DNA of 64,000 nt from Pegoplata infirma (taxonomy: Eukaryota; Arthropoda; Insecta; Diptera; Anthomyiidae), in assembly GCA_963921195.1 (NCBI GenBank), contig OY992537.1:79200426-79264425 (forward strand), read 5' to 3'. The position numbers and the translations under genes are program-made. Numbering within the stretch: the first letter of the stretch is position 1; every line of letters starts with the position of its first letter. Below are positions 54,572 through 64,000 of the stretch, piece after piece. Under the pieces are notes generated by a model. That model was not told the origin of the DNA. It saw only the letters and a list, made by a program, of their open reading frames with translations, and did no database searches.

Positions 54572-55468
54572 GAAACTTTTGTATAGTAGATGAAATTTGT
54601 TAAAGACAAAGTTAACAATACTAAACGTTATAATTATAAAACAAGTATTATAAAAAAATGTTATATAGGTAATTTATCAAGCTTTAATTTAAGCTTAATA
54701 GCGTCCAGATTGGGAAAATAATGAATGTGTTACGTGGGTCGATGTGGAAATTGAAAAAAATTATAGACATTTTTCAGAACATTTTTAAAAAATATTTCCG
54801 AGTCGATTTTTTCCAAGTAAAAACATTAGAAATTTAAAAAAAAGTCCAATAGTTTTTATTCAGTGATCAAATAATTTTTCCAACAACCCAGACAAACAGT
54901 GGAATTTTTTAAGTACAGTAGCAAAAATCCACATTTTTTGACCTCCAATTCTTTTGACCACCAATTTTTTGTAAACAAAGAAAAGAAGTTATTGTTTACT
55001 AATTTTTGTACACTTAAGTATATGCTAAGGATATATAAAGATAATTTTAATTTTTCTTTGTTAACAAAAAATTGGTGGTCAAAAGAATTGGAGGTCAAAA
55101 AAATGTGGATTTTTGCTACTGTACTTAAAAAATTCCACTGTTTGTTTGGGTTGTTGGAAAAATTAATTGATCACTGAATAAAAACAATTGGACCTTTTAA
55201 CTTGGAAAAAATAGACCCGGAAATATTTTTTAAAAATGTTCTGAAAAATATCTATAATTTTTTTCATTTTCCACATCGACCCTCGTAACACATTCATTAT
55301 TTTCCCAATTTGGACGCTATTAAGCTTAAATTAAAGCTTGATAAATTACCTACATAGGATTTTTTTATAATACTTGTTTGATAATTATAACGGGTAGTAT
55401 TGTTAACTTTGTCTTTAACAAATTTCATCTACTATAAAAAAGTTTCCATTGTATTGTCGCCCACTGTA
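54572..55468. mobile_element. Long-TIR MITE, probably Tc1-like
   Basis: Arms of about 430 bp: AAATTTGTTAAAGACAAAGT, GCTTTAATTTAAGCTTAATA and AACACATTCATTATTTTCCC on the right have inverted partners on the left. The right end GTCGCCCACTGTA reads TA-CAGTGGGCGAC inward, a Tc1-like terminus. The left terminus is eroded next to the minisatellite. The centre (54899-55145) is a second, tighter inverted repeat. Confidence 0.8.
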
Positions 55469-56195
55469 TGTACTGATTGTACTAATTTTTGAACAATTCA
55501 ACATAAAAAGTAATTTTATTCGAATATTCTATACAAAAACTTGAATTTCCATAAAATAAGTCGCCAGAATAGTTTTTTATAACTTAAGTCTGACAATGAA
55601 ATAATTTATGATGAATTAATCTAATGAGATTAGAGTTCGCGAATCAAGAGATTCTTTAACACAAAAATGTATCTGAACATGAGGTTATTTTGAACTTTAT
55701 ACATTTATATGAAAAGGCGCACAGAATCTTTGAAGTTTTCTATAACGAAAAATTTATGTGATGATTTGTTTTTTATATTTTTAAAAAGATGATGCAAGTG
55801 CATGAGTCCAAATGATTCGATGAGGTAATATCATCAGAATTTATCGGAAAAACCGCTCAGAACATCAGGGCTATTTATAAAATAAGGTAATTGCATGAAT
55901 CCACAACATCTAACAACCTAACCTATCAAAACCTGTGGGTTTTTTATTTTCTTCACTGAAACGATCAAAGCATTAAAATGAAGTGGTTTAAAGTCAACTG
56001 AATTTTCTAAAACAACGGAAGTTGTTTTTTAACAGTTGTTTTCAATGAAACTACTAATTGACCCCAACTTTGTTAGTTTAACCGAAGTTTTTTGAGTGTT
56101 GGAAAAATCATCAGTGTTTTTCTATAGAAAGACTTTTTAGAGAGTTATTTCTGAAAAAAAAACTTGGGCGTACTGATTTGAGTGCAAAAAAAATG
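55469..56195. other. AT-rich stretch with a GAGTG terminus
   Basis: TTTTTTGAGTG at about 56088 is the terminus seen also at 18312 and 31257; no partner was identified. No gene. Confidence 0.4.
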
Positions 56196-56198
56196 GTC

Positions 56199-57158
56199 AC
56201 CCTATATATATACCCTACACCACTCTGTGGTACAGGGTATAATGATTTTGTGCTGATGTTTGTAACTACCCGAAATATTGGTCCTAGAGCTACCTTCAAG
56301 TATACCGATCGTATCAGAATTACTTTTGGAGTCGATTTAGCGATGTCCGTCCTCCCGTCCGTCCTCCCGTCCGTCTGTCCGTCCGTCCCTCTGTCCATCT
56401 ATCGGTTTAAGTACTATCTATACAGGTCGCAATTTTCAATCAATTGACTTGAAATTCGAAACTTAAGCATCTTTTGGTCCAAGGACGAAGCCTATTGAAA
56501 TTGGAGAAAATCGGTACATGGTAAGACCTAGCCCCCATACATTGGATTCGGCTTAAATGACAATAATAACCGTTTTATAATAGATATCGCTTTGAAATTT
56601 AGCAGGTAATCAAATTTTGTATGCAAGAAACCCCATTCCAAATTTCTAAGGAATCGGGTCAGTCCTTGTGGTAGTCCCCATACAAACCACCCTCCCGATA
56701 TTCACATAATTCCCTCAAAATTCATAAAAATTAATATATTTTATAAACATGTTAAAAAATAAAGTTGTTCAGCCTCGAGTTTGAACAACATTATTTTTTA
56801 ACATATTAAATCTGAAAGGTCGAATAAAAAACAACTTTATTTTATAAACATTTTTTTTTAGGTGTTAAACGTGTACTTTAGTAACCTCATCAAATCGGAA
56901 TATAATTGGACCATTTTTGGACTTATTGTTAGTCCCCAAAAAAAAACTATAGACCGATATTCAGTTAAATCGGTCCATTGACAAAAAAATAAACCAATTC
57001 CACTAAAACTTTATCTGTTTGTGTTTTCTATACTAAATAAAGATCTAACAAAAGACAGATCCAATTGATCCATGTTTAGACTTGGGACCCATTTTTCGGA
57101 AAACACTGGTGTAGGGTATCATATGGCCGGTCTTGACCGACTATAACTTTCTTACTTG
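56199..57158 (+). mobile_element. Second DINE-like family, full-length copy
   Basis: The left end TACCCTACACCACTCTGTGG and right end GTGTAGGGTATCATATGG form inverted ends. The core is TCGATTTAGCGATGTCCGTC followed by a GTCC/GTCT run (56340-56400). Near the right end the hairpin CGGTCTTGACCG (57128-57139) is followed by CTATAACTTTCTTACTTG. Same layout as the mini-me-like copies but different sequence. About 960 bp, no protein. Confidence 0.75.
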
Positions 57159-57164
57159 TTTTTT

Positions 57165-57585
57165 TTTTAAATCTCAGATTCTGAGAACTTTTTATGTGAA
57201 AAATTATTTTAGATTCGGAGAGTTTTTCCATTTAAAAAACATTTTTAGATGTTATAGAAGAAATATTTTATGTTTTGGGAATTATTGTATAGATTTTTTT
57301 TTTCTGATTTCGAAATTTTTTCTACAAAAACAGTGTTTTAAGTTCTAAGATTTTTTTCTTAAGAAAAAAATTATGAGATTTTAAAAATACGTCAATAGGA
57401 TGAAGGTTGACACGTTTTTTTTTAATAAGAGGAATTTCCCTTTTAAATTCCCAATGCTTATTTCTGTATATTGTTTTTATATTTTGCTATATTATCTTTA
57501 CAAGACCTTTATAAGATCGAAATAGGTGTTGGCTAAGTCGTGCAAAAAATGGCCAACATAAATAAATTTAAAACACCCGGCTAAA
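57165..57585. repeat. Degenerate minisatellite remnants
   Basis: A few ATCTCAGATTCTGAGAA-type words to about 57370, then AT-rich sequence with no feature. Confidence 0.5.
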
Positions 57586-57806
57586 AATGAATTGTATATG
57601 AGCATATATGAACACATCTGACCATACATCATTAATTCGAAAACATATATGATCATATAAGAACATATATTAAAATTGGCGCTTATTCAATATATGACCA
57701 TATATGGTAAAACATATGATAATATGCGATCATATATTGGCCCATCCTTAACATAAATTATCATATATGATCGTACATGAGCTTGTATACATTATTTTTA
57801 GCCGGG
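57586..57806. mobile_element. Small MITE, ends CCCGGCTAAAAAT
   Basis: CCCGGCTAAAAAT and ATTTTTAGCCGGG are perfect inverted ends, 221 bp apart. The inside is full of CATATATGATCATATATG-like palindromic words, also found at 6170-6260 and 24480-24700. No clear duplication. Confidence 0.8.
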
Positions 57807-59039
57807 CAGGCAAATAATTTCCTTGAAAATAATTTTAATAGACTATCATGATGTAATTAGTAAAGAAAAATTACCTCGAACTAGAATAATCCTACTTAAA
57901 ATATAATATCTTAAAGGTCGAATAAAACAATTTTTGCTTTAAATTAAAATTAATCAGAGTTAAAATTTAAAACCGAAAAATAAATTTTCTTGAAAAATAT
58001 TCTTTGAGAATATCAAGGGTTTTATTAGTAGAGAAAAAAATAACCTCGAGCTGGACTAACCGAAATGAAACAAAAAATTAAAAAAATAAATAATAAATTT
58101 TATATCTTCATAGTTTTATCTAAATTTTTGTTTACAAAAAGTTTTTTCGTTAAACTAAATATTTCTAAGTAAAACAAATATAAGAATTGTCAAAAAGATT
58201 GCCAAAAGAGCGTTTTTTTAAAAGCCCATCTCTTCCAAAGTGTTAAAAAACAGTCGTTGTTCAGCATTAATCGAGCTCTATCAAATACCTAGAAATTGAC
58301 AAAATGGGTGATCCGCCAGTTAAATTTCCCATACATCATGTAGTGGCCATTATTTTAGTGTAAACATTTTAAAATGTATAAATAAATATAAATAAATAAA
58401 TTGCATTTATTGTTTGTAATATGAAATTGTATTTGTTTAAATTGTTGAAATATACTTGCACTATACGTAAAGTTTTCTGATGAACAAATCAAGACCAATA
58501 AATATTTTTTCTTTTTTTATATGTTTGGTATGAAGCATAAATAAAGGAGAAACACCCAGTTTACATCTTGGACATACATATGTATTTACATTTAATTCAC
58601 ACGGTATGACATAAAAAGAAGACAAAATAAATGAAACAGTAGTTGTATGATATAAAATTACACATGGGCAAGCCCATGGGGAATTTATCTGGCGGTTTCC
58701 CTATTTTGTTAATTTGTAGGTATTTTATAGAGCATAATAAATCATGAAACCTTATAGTATTTCCCAGCAAAACTTAGATTACCAAATAAGGTATAAAATA
58801 AGGTATAGGATCTCTTATTTTATACATTGCAGCATTGATGATTTTAACAGGCGATGAGACTCAAAGTAATGCATCCACATTATCACAAAGAATACCAGTA
58901 AGGTATAAAATAAGTCATACATTTATAACGAAGAATACGAGTAAGGTGTAAAATATATGATATTTTATAGGTTACGAGAAATGAAATAATATAGCATACT
59001 AGAAGATAATATATAAGGTGTTACGAGTAGTGAAAAAGT
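57807..59039. other. AT-rich stretch, nothing recognised
   Basis: Contains AAAGGTCGAATAAAA (57913) and TAACCTCGAGCTGG (58040), words shared with 56780-56835 and the start of the window. A few GGTATAAAATAAGGTATA-like words lie at 58790-58970. No gene. Confidence 0.4.
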
Positions 59040-59140
59040 AATTTTGTATTAAATTTACTCACGTGATTGTAAGTGAGTGTAAGTAGATAAAATATGCTCG
59101 TGAGTGTGTGTCGTTAGAAATTTCCTGTCGTGAGCACATC
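59040..59140. repeat. GTGAGTGTAAGT fragment
   Basis: CTCACGTGATTGTAAGTGAG to CGTGAGCACATCTCTAG; a short copy of the family at 41795-41995. Confidence 0.6.
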
Positions 59141-59680
59141 TCTAGTTTAAACTTATGCATTTTTTTATAAAATAATTATTTTTTATGTTATTGTAATGCA
59201 TTATGCATCCAATTATAAATAATGCATTATTTCAAACTTTCAAATAATACATAATGTAACCAAATATAAGTCATCCATGATTTAATGTTTAGAAATAATA
59301 AATATGAAATACATTTTTTCCAATAATCATGCATTACGTAGCAAATTATTGGTAATGAATTATTTTTCACTTGAAAATAATACGTTGTGGAACAAATGTT
59401 TGGTAAGACATCATAAAATAATGCTACAAATAAGTTATATACATTACCTGGTAATGTGTTATATAATCACTACCCATTACCAAAGTTTTGCTGGGTTGCT
59501 TCGTTTTTGAGAAATACTTTGAAAGATATGGGCGTTTACAAAAGCGCTTGTTTGGCAATATTGATTTTGAAACAGCTTTTTATGTTATTTTTACTCCGAA
59601 ATTGTAAATTGTACGAAAAACTTTTTTGACAATATTGTAGATTGTGTATTGTAGAAAATTATGGAGAAAAAGTAGAAAAA
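59141..59680. other. AT-rich stretch, nothing recognised
   Basis: Repeated TAATGCATTAT words only. Confidence 0.4.
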
Positions 59681-59850
59681 ATAAAAAATCATCAACAAGT
59701 TTTGAAAGAAATATTAGAATGCCCGATTTTCCTATCAGGAACATCATGTTTTTGAGGAAACAAAGGCATTCTAATATTTTTTCAAAACTTTCTGATGTTT
59801 TTTTTTTTTTTTTTGTAAAAAACTATGTTTTTGAAAATTAATGATGTTCC
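59681..59850. repeat. Inverted repeat, arms of about 38 bp
   Basis: AAGTTTTGAAAGAAATATTA-GAATGCC (about 59697-59722) pairs with GGCATTCTAATATTTTTTCA (59764 on), and the pairing extends into CATCA/TGATG. GGAACATCAT at 59740 also has a partner at 59842. Confidence 0.7.
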
Positions 59851-60339
59851 TGTCATGTGATTTTTTTTCTCTTATTTAATTTTTGGCCAAATATTTATTC
59901 TTCTTTAATTATTTATTATTTTAAGCTAATTGGGCCTAACCTTGTAAATGTAAAATAAAACTCAGTTTTATCACATATTTCCCGTTTTTTTTTAAATTGA
60001 CACTCTATTATTGTATCACAATCAGGCGCGGATCCAGGAATTTCATTTGGGGTGTGAGATTTTTTGTTTTGCAAAAAAAAATAAAAAATTATGAGATCTG
60101 AAAGCAATAAAGTTTGGTTTGGTCGGAAGGGAGGGAGAGGGGGAGAGGGGCTTATTAAAAACAAAAGAAAAAAAAAATCAAATTAAAGCTAATGTATTTT
60201 AATCAGGCGCGAATTTGGGGGAACTTTTTTTAATCAAAAAATAGTTTTCAGGAGGCAATCCTGATTGACGGTCTTCATAAATAACACCGTTGAAGTTTAC
60301 CCAATTTATTTTAGGAAACTGGACTTTTTTAGAGTGTAT

Positions 60340-61240
60340 TTCTCAGATATTTTCCTTTATAAAAATATTCAGATTCTAAACATTGATAACAAAGTTCTTT
60401 AATTCTCAGATCATATTTTCTGTTGTAAAACTCTCAGATTCAACATTTTCTTATAGATATCTAAACTTTTTTCTATAGAAATAATCTGAGATTCTGAAAT
60501 ATTCTTTCTATAAAAAAATTCTGAATTCTGATTCTCATACTTTAAAGTAATTCTCAGATTCCAAGAACAGATTCCTGAAACACATTTTGTAAAAGAAAAT
60601 AATCAGATACTAAAAAATTATCAGTTTCTAAAACAATTTGTGAAGAAATTTTAATACACTTTTCTAAAAATTAAATCTTAAATATAATAGCATTTTTTAA
60701 TAGAAAAATTTTACGGTTTTAATGCCATCTAACGTTTCATAAGATTCTTAAAAATTTTTTATAGAAAAATTATTATTATTAGAAAAATTAACATATTCAG
60801 AGACACATTTCTTTTAGAAAAATTCCCAGGATTTTCCAACAGAAAAATTTTCATCAGAAAAATTTCCCACAGAAAAATTTCAATGTGAAAGATTTTTCAT
60901 ACAAAAAAAAATCTCTCAAAAAAAATTATAGATTTTCACAAAGTTTTCGTATAGAAAAATTAGCAAATCTAAATGATATCTTAAACAGAGAAAAAAAAAA
61001 TGTTTCCGATTTTTATTTTTTTTTTCAGAAAATTTCTTGGCAGATTCTGAAACATTTTTTCAAAGGAAAAATTCCCAGTTGCTGAGGAATTTTTCAAAGA
61101 AAAGATATAAGATATTTTTCTAAAATTTTTTGAAAATTATTCAATCAAAAAATTCTTTCATTCAGAGTCAAGTATATAACATTTTCTAAAGATAAAGTCT
61201 GGAATTCTGAGAAATTTTTCTATAAAAACATAATACTTTT
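60340..61240. repeat. Strongly degenerate copy of the 36-bp minisatellite
   Basis: Scattered TCTCAGATT, TTCTGAAA and TTCTATAGAAA words throughout, too diverged to define units. Reads like an aged version of 53785-54570. Confidence 0.55.
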
Positions 61241-61439
61241 TCCTTGAAAAATTATAAGGAAATTTATTCGGTTAGAAAATGTCCACGACTTTTTTTTAAG
61301 TTTTTCATATGAACTTTCATTAATTCCGAAACATTTTATCCCCAGGATGTAAAAAAAATTCTTAGGATGGAGGCTATGTGTGCTAACGTAAATCATCAGC
61401 ACACCTATACCTCCCCAAAGGATTTTTATACATCCTGGT

Positions 61440-61518
61440 CATTTTCTTTTCGATCCTTGTTCCTTTCCCTTCCCTTTTTTCTTTTCTTTTTTTCTCCCTT
61501 TTTTCTTTTTCTTTCCCT
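61440..61518. repeat. TTTTCTTTTTC / CCCTTTT pyrimidine tract
   Basis: An almost pure pyrimidine tract directly before the mini-me-like element. A similar tract is at 25940-26010. Confidence 0.8.
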
Positions 61519-62084
61519 TTTTATACCCTCCAACTACAGTATGGGGGTATACTCACTTTGTCATTCCGTGTGTAACGCATCGAAATATCGGTCGGGGACC
61601 CCATAAAGTATATATATTATTGATCAGTGATCGATTCTAAGACATTTTAGCGATGTCCGTCCGTCCGTCCGTCCGTCCGTCCGTCCGTCCGTCCGTCCGT
61701 CCGTCCGTCTGTCCGTCCGTCCGTCCGTCTGTAGTTAACACGATGTAGTCCAAAATAAAATAGCTAGACCCTTCAAATTTGGCACAAATATGTCTTATGT
61801 TCCTAGGCAGGTTAAGTTCGGAAATTGGCCAAATCGGACCAGGGGGAAAAAAGTTCCCCCTTGAAGAACTAAACCAACCTCTAAAAAAATACACTTTTTT
61901 ACATGTTTTTTTTCTATTTTTGTTAATTAAATGAAACATTTGGTATATTTATCGCGATAGGAAGGTGCTCTCAACGTCCCCCACTGACCCTATCAACCCC
62001 CCCTCCCAAAAAAAGAAACGACCCTGACAAATTTTTTGGAGGGTATAATAGATTCGGCACAGCCGAATTTAACACTCTCACTTG
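61519..62084 (+). mobile_element. mini-me-like element, complete copy
   Basis: Starts TTTTATACCCTCCAACTACA, then the TTTGTCATTCCGTGTGTAAC block, a TA run, GATTCTAAGACATTTTAGCG, a GTCC run of about 80 bp (61656-61732, the longest here), the AAGTTCCCCCTTGAAGAACT block, GGAGGGTATAATA, and hairpin ATTCGGCACAGCCGAAT with end CTCACTTG. The orientation is opposite to the copies at 28065, 28871 and 41044. Confidence 0.8.
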
Positions 62085-62189
62085 TTTCTTTTGAAATCCT
62101 TTTGAGGGGTTGGGGGAGAAATCCCATTCTCCCCCCTGGATCCGCGCCTGATCACAATACAGTAAAATATTTTTTTTTTCGTACAACTT

Positions 62190-62400
62190 AGACGGTATTT
62201 ATACACAGCCTTTTTTAGCTTGCAATAAAGTCTTGCAACTTTTTTTTTTGTTGGCAAACCGGGGTGAGAAGTATAAAAGAAGAAAAACAGAATTCGTGAT
62301 TTTTTTTCTACCCCGTTTTCTTTTCACCCCCGTTTGCCTACAAAAAAAAAGTTGCAAGCAAAAAAAGGCTGTAAATACCGTCTTACGGTTTCCGAGTAAA
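62190..62400. repeat. Inverted repeat, arms of about 75 bp
   Basis: AGACGGTATTTATACACAGCC on the left matches GGCTGTAAATACCGTCTT on the right; both continue through TTGCAA-AACTTTTTTTTTG and GGCAAACCGGGGTGA / TCACCCCCGTTTGCC. Likely a small foldback MITE. Confidence 0.8.
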
Positions 62401-62639
62401 ACAAATATAAAAAACTGTCTTAAAGTCAATATTGTCACAAAAAAAATCTTTTTTGAGCACCAAATCTTCAAAAAATTTTTAAAGTTTTTTATTATTTAAG
62501 TAAGCTGTACCAAATATCTAAAAATTCACAAAATTGGTGAAATTTTCAATGAATTTGCTACTGCGAAATTTCAACTTTGGATTTTTAACCTTGTCGGGTC
62601 GGAATATTGTGCCACATAGTCTAAAACTGACGTAGACAA

Positions 62640-63215
62640 AATTTCACCCAAATCGGAGAATTCTAACCCGTGCCCCTTTGAGGTCAAAGTTCACATGGTA
62701 AAAAAAAAATTCATACAAGCAAATTTTTTTTTTCGATTTTTTATTTTTGAATGTTAGTTGAGGCTGGTTGGAAGCTTACTCTGAAAATTTATCAAACATT
62801 TTTTTTTTAGTTTTGACAAGCATACATTAAAGATTTGTTATTGCTCTTGAAAATAGATGTAATTTCTTTTTGGTCTAAAATTGGGGTTAAAAACCAAAAA
62901 ATAAATGAATAAACAAAGAAAACCTATTTTAAAGAGCGACAAAAATCTTTAAAGTATGCTTGTCAGAAACAAAAAAAAATTTTGAAAAATTTTAGAGTAA
63001 ACACCAAACTAGCCTCACATTTCACATCGAAGTCCATTTGGGAATTGAAAAACTTGTCCGATCGAAATTAACTTTTTGGTCGTTAATAACCTAATAAAGC
63101 TCAATAACATTCGAAAATAAAAAAATAAAAAACCGAAAAAAAAAATTTTTGCTTGTGTGGAATTTTTTTGTTACCTTGATAACTTTGACCTCAAAGGGGC
63201 ATGGGTAGATGAAAA
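62640..63215. repeat. Inverted repeat, arms of about 170 bp
   Basis: CCCGTGCCCCTTTGAGGTCA (62669) and TGACCTCAAAGGGGCATGGG (ending about 63208) are inverted, and matching continues toward the centre near 62920. A foldback element without coding sequence. Confidence 0.75.
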
Positions 63216-64000
63216 TCTTTATATATGTATGTAAATTTGCTCGATCTATACCACTGTGAATTGTTTTTGTTTATCCATTATGATAACCATTAAATGAAAA
63301 ACTGAAAAATACAATTATTTTGATGCCCTCTGTAAAATGAGATGAAAATTGAAAAGTTATGGCAGTCAATATGTTAATATGAAAAAACAAGTTTATTAGG
63401 GTGGTTCAACAAATAAACGGCATCTTTATTTAAAAAAAAAATAATATCAAACATTTGAATTTACTTTGGAAGCATTTTTAAACTCAAAAAACGCTTATTA
63501 CAGATAAACTCAAGTCGGGCGGATTTTCGTCGTAAATTAAGAATTTTTAGCGTATACCTTAACCCCCTAGAATCAAAGATAAGTAAAAGGCGATACCATT
63601 TTTTTGCCACGCCCCTAGCCGTCAATCTTTTATTTTTTTATTCGCCGCATCACCATATTGAGTCCGATGTTAACATTTTGCAAATCCGTTAATCACGGTT
63701 TGACAACAGCGTTATTTTTGACTTTGATAATTTTTGGCTTAGGCGTCAGAACACAAAAATTGAATTATCCATCCCCTATGATTAAAGATTTGTTTAAAAC
63801 GATTTCAAAAAAATGGCGGCGTGACAAAAAAAAAATTGGAATCGGATTTAAATTTTCATTATTCTTAAGGGTGACCCAAAAAATTAAATTTAAGGTAATA
63901 GCAAAAAACCGATGCTCTTTAGAGAGCTGATGATGGGAAAGTAATAATTTTTTTTTTTTTAGGTTAAAGTTCGCAGTCGTAGTGCATTTTGTCAAAAAAT
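63216..64000. other. AT-rich stretch, nothing recognised
   Basis: TTAGGGTGGTTCAAC at about 63397 looks like a TA-site MITE end; no partner in the window. No gene was recognised to the window edge. Confidence 0.4.

Overview
This window looks like gene-poor, repeat-dense nuclear DNA from a higher fly (Diptera, probably a calyptrate; inferred). It is very AT-rich and full of A and T runs. It carries several copies of a fly-type (TA)n/(GTCY)n 'mini-me'/DINE-like element and one intact BEL/Pao LTR retrotransposon. I found no host protein-coding gene, rRNA or complete tRNA gene. Nearly everything recognisable is a mobile element, often nested in another.

Left part (1-12.3 kb): a stack of nested insertions. 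A mini-me-like element (632-8535) is split by a long-TIR element at a TA site (1180-8440). That element is split by a hAT-like element with a perfect 8-bp duplication (1316-6891). The hAT-like element holds tandem and inverted 515-bp units carrying hammerhead ribozymes. One unit is split by a further TIR element with a 5-bp duplication (2219-5157), whose core is a ten-copy 175-bp satellite. A second TIR element follows (9259-11510).

Middle part (12.3-31.8 kb): foldback elements, hAT-type MITEs with 8-bp duplications (24737-25739, 26290-26799), two adjacent mini-me-like copies (28065-29405), low-complexity TTTTTTCATC tracts, and two inverted copies of a repeat with a tRNA-like (Pol III A/B box) module.

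31793-40977: a complete BEL/Pao element on the minus strand. It has 349-bp LTRs that I read as identical, a perfect CATAC duplication, a tRNA-Tyr-type primer site, one uninterrupted 1779-codon gag-pol frame with all expected catalytic residues, and a 2.6-kb leader containing ten phased stem-loops with covarying stems.

Right part (41-64 kb): more mini-me-like copies, a MITE inserted in a MITE (42826-44119), a fourth hammerhead unit (44609-45128), a broken non-LTR retrotransposon RNase H tail (45188-45965), a palindrome-built minisatellite (53785-54570) and several long inverted repeats.

The most notable observations are the four hammerhead ribozymes in the 515-bp repeat, consistent with a Penelope-like or retrozyme-like element, and the stem-loop array in the BEL leader.
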